DNA of 8,403 bases from Nitrospirota bacterium (lineage in GTDB: Bacteria; Nitrospirota; Nitrospiria; Nitrospirales; UBA8639). Shown here in pieces: positions 5,700 through 8,403 of this stretch. The DNA is taken from the NCBI GenBank assembly GCA_029881175.1, contig JAOUNC010000104.1, forward strand, positions 1 through 8,403, read 5' to 3'. The position numbers and the translations under genes were made by a program. How positions within the stretch are numbered: position 1 is the first letter of the stretch; every line of letters begins with the position of its first letter. The notes beneath the pieces are model-generated. The model made no database searches, had not been told where the DNA came from, and was given only the letters and a program-made list of their open reading frames with translations.

Positions 5700-5972
5700 A
5701 TGAGGCGGACGATACCGTTAGCTAAAGCAAAAGCCGAATTGTCTGCCTTGGTGGATGAAGTCGATCGAACCTATGATCGAATTGTCATCACGCGCAATGG
5801 GACGGACACTGCCGTTCTTCTGAGTGTCGATGAGTACGAAGGCTTGCTCGAAACCTTAGACCTCCAAGGGTATCCCGACGAAGAAGCTGCCATTGCCAAA
5901 GCGGAGAAACAAGCGAAGAACGGCCGCACAATTTCTTTCACCACGCTCAAGAAGCGCCTTACACAAGGGTGA
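5700..5972 (+). CDS. Phd/YefM-family antitoxin
   Basis: A 90-aa protein. The ATG is preceded by GAAGGGG (5685-5691), 8 nt away. Residues 1-50 form the Phd/YefM DNA-binding and dimerisation fold: IPLAKAKAELSALVDEV, then RIVITRNGTDTAVLLSVDEYEGLLETL, with the conserved R-I-V-I-T-R-N-G strand and the VDEYEGL helix start. Residues 55-90 form the charged, probably disordered toxin-binding tail (EEAAIAKAEKQAKNG ... KKRLTQG). It neutralises the toxin encoded immediately downstream and, inferred from family behaviour, represses the operon through the palindrome at 5630-5651. Its TGA overlaps the toxin ATG by one base. Confidence 0.93.
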   Translation: MRRTIPLAKAKAELSALVDEVDRTYDRIVITRNGTDTAVLLSVDEYEGLLETLDLQGYPDEEAAIAKAEKQAKNGRTISFTTLKKRLTQG

Positions 5973-6229
5973 TGTATGAGATTCGTGTTACCCCGCAAGC
6001 CGAAGAGGATCTGAGGCAGCTCACTTGTGCGGATCGGCATCTCGCTGATCGCATTCTGAGCAAACTAGAGACCCTGGCTGAACGACCCTATCAAGGCAAG
6101 CCATTAGTCGGACCTCATGCTGGACGTCGGTCCATCCGCGTAGGTACATATCGCATTGTTTACCGAGTCGAGGAAACGCCACGGTTGGTCATCATCCTCA
6201 CAGCCAAACATCGCCGCCACGTCTATTAG
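5972..6229 (+). CDS. RelE/ParE-superfamily toxin
   Basis: An 85-aa protein. I take the ATG at 5972, which overlaps the antitoxin stop (TGATG); a GTG one codon earlier (5969) is also possible. The order of elements is that of RelE/ParE: an N-terminal strand and helix pair (YEIRVTPQAEEDLRQL, then ADRILSKLETLAERP), the G-R-R-S-I-R-V-G-T-Y-R-I-V-Y strand pair at 51-64 with R52/R53/R56/R61, and the C-terminal strand ending IILTAKHRRHVY at 74-85. In RelE-type toxins this basic C-terminus (H80, R81, R82, Y85) contributes to ribosome-dependent mRNA cleavage. I cannot exclude a ParE-like activity. All the family's key basic and Tyr residues are present, so it is probably active. No terminator follows, but the fold-back repeat at 6257-6431 could end transcription. 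Confidence 0.92.
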   Translation: MYEIRVTPQAEEDLRQLTCADRHLADRILSKLETLAERPYQGKPLVGPHAGRRSIRVGTYRIVYRVEETPRLVIILTAKHRRHVY

Positions 6230-6256
6230 AGGAACAATCCAGTCACTCCCCCTTAG

Positions 6257-6431
6257 GGCTCACGAAATAATAACTTCCCATTTTCGCATCCCACCTTCAG
6301 GTCAGCTTGGGCCGATCTTCACTTGCACAATCCTCAGCGTAGGATTGGCTACGCTTGCGGTTGCGCTCCTTCAGGTCGACCCAATCTGCCCCAAATCTGG
6401 GCGCGAATTCCGGGAAGTTATTATTTCGCAA
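6257..6431 (+). mobile_element. MITE-like fold-back element with 17-bp perfect inverted repeats
   Basis: CGAAATAATAACTTCCC at 6263-6279 recurs as its exact reverse complement at 6412-6428. The arms continue as an imperfect stem inwards (TTCGCATCCCA against TTCGCGCCCAG, then CAGCTTGGGCCGA against CAGATTGGGTCGA). The centre is a small hairpin, AGCGTA/TACGCT, at about 6337-6356. The octamer CCCCTTAG occurs just outside both ends (6249-6256 and 6432-6439), which could be a target-site duplication, although it is 6 nt from the left repeat and 3 nt from the right one. No transposase is encoded. A non-autonomous element is the best explanation; a long regulatory or terminator hairpin is the alternative. 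Confidence 0.55.
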
Positions 6432-6518
6432 CCCCTTAGTCTTTTGCCGGCGCCTTCTTCTACAATTCGATATTCTCAGAGTTATACGACGTTGTGCTGA
6501 GAAGGAAACCTCGAAATT

Positions 6519-6556
6519 CTTCTCCATTGGTTCCTTCCGCAAACCAATTGGAGAAG
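6519..6556 (+). repeat. Imperfect hairpin upstream of mnmG
   Basis: CTTCTCCATTGGTT (6519-6532) pairs with AACCAATTGGAGAAG (6542-6556) with one bulged base, around a 9-nt loop. No U-tract follows on the plus strand, so a terminator role is unproven. Its function is unknown. Confidence 0.5.
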
Positions 6557-6818
6557 CGACTAGGCGATCGCAAAAGGCAGCACAGTATAGGATCCATGAT
6601 CAGTGACGCATGTGCTTGGTTTGGCGACATGATGGTCCGCACGATGTGGAAATACCCCATTATCACTAAAAGACCTTACAATGATTCACAATAGCTCTTG
6701 TGACGGACAATCAGTAGGTATGTTAGGCCATTTCTTTTGTGTTAGGCTAAAAGTTTCTCAGGTCTAGTCCTGTTCTGGTTTTCAAAACGGGGGAATAATA
6801 AGAAATTGTGTATGAGCA
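6557..6818 (+). other. Upstream region of mnmG, no gene supported
   Basis: About 260 bases with only short overlapping ORFs that I reject. A direct repeat TGTTAGGC occurs at 6721-6728 and 6740-6747. I see no convincing sigma-70 promoter. GGGGGAA at 6789-6795 is too far (about 24 nt) from the mnmG ATG to act as its ribosome binding site. Confidence 0.4.
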
Positions 6819-8403
6819 ATGAGTAAGGAATTTCAGATTGTCGTTGTCGGTGGTGGGCATGCGGGCTGCGAAGCGGCCCTGGCTGCGGCACGGATGGGCT
6901 GTCAGGTGCTCTTGTTAACCATCGATCCTGAAAAGATTGCACAAATGCCCTGCAACCCTGCCGTGGGGGGAATTGGTAAAGGGCATTTGGTGAAAGAAAT
7001 CGATGCCCTTGGCGGAGAGATGGGTGTGAATACTGATAAGGCGGGCATCCAATTTCGAATACTCAATACGCGGAAGGGCCCAGCCGTTCGAGCCACCCGA
7101 GTGCAATGCGACAAAGAACTGTATGCCACAAGAATGCAGGAGATCTTGTCCAAACAGAAAAATTTGACCATTCGGGCAGGTACCGTTGATCGTATTTTGA
7201 CGACCAATGGAGTGGTCTCAGGTGTGCGAACCAGTACCGGCGACACCATGGCGACGCGAGCTGTGGTGCTTACATCGGGAACGTTCCTCAAAGGGCTCAT
7301 GCACATTGGTCTGACTCATCTTCCCGGAGGCCGGGCCGGGGAATTGTCCGCAGAGCATTTGTCGGACTGCATGCTGGACTTTGGTTTCGAAATCGGACGA
7401 TTAAAAACGGGAACGCCGCCACGCTTGGATCGAGACACCATCAATTTTGATGTGATGGCGCCTCAGCCCGGTGATCCCGTGCCTCGCCCCTTTTCCTTCA
7501 AAACTCAACGCATTCCCAATCCCCAGGTGGACTGTCATATTACCTTTACCAATGAACAGGCCCACGACATTATTAAGAACAATCTGGATCGCTCGCCCAT
7601 GTATTGTGGAGTGATTGAATCCACGGGACCGCGCTATTGCCCGTCCATTGAAGATAAAGTCGTGCGCTTTGCCGACAAAAACAGCCATCAAATTTTTATG
7701 GAGCCGGAAGTGCTGGGTGGCCGGTCGTATTATCCCAATGGCATTTCCACCAGCCTGCCCATTGATGTGCAACAAGCCTTTGTCAAAACCATAGCTGGCT
7801 TGGAGCACGCCGTTTTTCTAAGGCCGGGGTATGCAGTCGAATATGATTATTTCCCTCCCCGACAGCTTCATGAAACCCTAGAAACCAAACTCGTGAAGGG
7901 GCTGTTTCACGCCGGCCAAATCAATGGCACATCGGGGTATGAGGAAGCCGCCGCGCAAGGGATGATGGCGGGAATCAATGCTGCCCTTCGAGCCAAAGAA
8001 GAAGCCCCCCTTATTCTGGATCGCTCGCAAGCCTACATGGGTGTCTTAATCGATGATCTTATTACCAAAGATGCGCGCGAGCCCTACCGCATGTTCACGT
8101 CAAGGGCGGAATATCGGTTGATTCTTCGTGAGGACAATGCCGATTATCGGCTCAAAGAAATTGGCTATCGCTTAGGCCTGATTTCCCAGAAAGAATTCGT
8201 CGCGTTCCAACAAAAATGGGGAAAAATAGACAAAGAACTCCACCGGCTTGGCAGCACCCATACCAAAATTCCTGAACTAGAACGTCAGACACATATTACC
8301 TTTGACGGGCCAGCCACGAGTACGTCTCTCCTGCAACTGCTTCGAAGGCCCGAACTCTCCTACAAAGATTTGCATCCCTTTTTACATGGTGAAGAGGAAA
8401 TGG
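6819..8403 (+). CDS. mnmG: tRNA uridine-5-carboxymethylaminomethyl modification enzyme MnmG (GidA), 3' end outside window
   Basis: The FAD-dependent partner of MnmE in making (c)mnm5-U34 on tRNAs, a cytosolic enzyme. 528 codons are open to the window edge; the family is about 620-630 aa, so about 100 residues are missing. The start is ATG 6819 because a TGA lies in frame at 6813-6815, and [21 protein letters not shown] begins at residue 7 as expected. The Rossmann motif is G11-x-G13-x-x-G16. The first conserved cysteine is in [20 protein letters not shown] (C45). The catalytic-region cysteine is C274 in [15 protein letters not shown], signature 1 of the family. Signature 2 is [20 protein letters not shown] (367-386), followed by [16 protein letters not shown] (427-442). 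All expected active-site elements are intact. Its usual upstream neighbour mnmE is present only as a remnant at 1070-1283, so function needs an intact mnmE elsewhere. No good Shine-Dalgarno sequence is visible. Confidence 0.97.
   Translation, partial: MSKEFQIVVVGGGHAGCEAALAAARMGCQVLLLTIDPEKIAQMPCNPAVGGIGKGHLVKEIDALGGEMGVNTDKAGIQFRILNTRKGPAVRATRVQCDKELYATRMQEILSKQKNLTIRAGTVDRILTTNGVVSGVRTSTGDTMATRAVVLTSGTFLKGLMHIGLTHLPGGRAGELSAEHLSDCMLDFGFEIGRLKTGTPPRLDRDTINFDVMAPQPGDPVPRPFSFKTQRIPNPQVDCHITFTNEQAHDIIKNNLDRSPMYCGVIESTGPRYCPSIEDKVVRFADKNSHQIFMEPEVLGGRSYYPNGISTSLPIDVQQAFVKTIAGLEHAVFLRPGYAVEYDYFPPRQLHETLETKLVKGLFHAGQINGTSGYEEAAAQGMMAGINAALRAKEEAPLILDRSQAYMGVLIDDLITKDAREPYRMFTSRAEYRLILREDNADYRLKEIGYRLGLISQKEFVAFQQKWGKIDKELHRLGSTHTKIPELERQTHITFDGPATSTSLLQLLRRPELSYKDLHPFLHGEEEM

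Noticed and set aside
6297..6542. 81-aa minus-strand ORF through the fold-back element
   Set aside because: Its coding appearance comes from the inverted repeat; its arginine-rich content and lack of start signals argue against a gene.
6902..7808. Minus-strand ORFs inside mnmG
   Set aside because: Fully overlapped by the intact mnmG frame with all its signatures; shadows.
1..8403. CRISPR array, tRNA or rRNA genes
   Set aside because: No regularly spaced direct repeats and no tRNA cloverleaf or rRNA-like conserved sequence were seen on either strand.

Overview
This looks like a chromosomal segment of a free-living, probably Nitrospirota-like (Nitrospira-type) bacterium. That placement is an inference from three things: a PEP-CTERM exosortase substrate, a two-gene GMC dehydrogenase/gluconate-dehydrogenase-subunit-3 pair, and the general character of MnmG. 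No rRNA or tRNA is visible to anchor the taxonomy.

Region by region: (1) Positions 1-740 hold the tail of an unidentified gene, an intact 120-aa hypothetical gene and a short ORF of unknown nature. (2) Positions 740-1283 are decayed DNA that ends in the recognisable C-terminus of the tRNA-modification GTPase MnmE, broken by a frameshift and a nonsense codon. (3) Positions 1284-1890 have no supported gene but contain a candidate sigma-54 promoter. (4) 1895-2410 encodes a small secreted SdrD B-like/PEP-CTERM protein, closed by a strong hairpin terminator. (5) 2849-5155 is a two-gene unit: a Tat-signal-bearing gluconate 2-dehydrogenase subunit 3-like protein and a large FAD-dependent GMC dehydrogenase with a cysteine motif like that of the 3Fe-4S FAD-glucose dehydrogenases. 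(6) 5232-5600 (minus strand) is the C-terminal remnant of an IS91-family transposase. (7) 5614-6229 is a complete Phd/YefM-RelE/ParE toxin-antitoxin module with a consensus sigma-70 promoter overlapped by a 22-bp perfect palindrome. (8) 6257-6431 is a small fold-back element resembling a MITE. (9) 6819 to the window end is mnmG, cut by the window edge.

The main story is positional. mnmE and mnmG are neighbours in many bacteria (yidC-jag-mnmE-mnmG-rsmG-parAB). Here only a degenerate mnmE 3' end remains on the same strand upstream of mnmG, about 5.5 kb away. The gap holds accessory cargo: an exosortase substrate, a periplasmic-type dehydrogenase, IS debris, a toxin-antitoxin pair and a MITE-like repeat. 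This suggests an insertion hot spot or rearrangement breakpoint.

Functionally, the dehydrogenase pair probably works at the periplasmic face, exported through the Tat signal of the small subunit, but no cytochrome partner is present here. The PEP-CTERM protein is probably an independent transcription unit. No clearly new multi-gene system is evident. The strongest leads are the mnmE remnant, the Fe-S-type GMC pair without a cytochrome, and the fold-back element.
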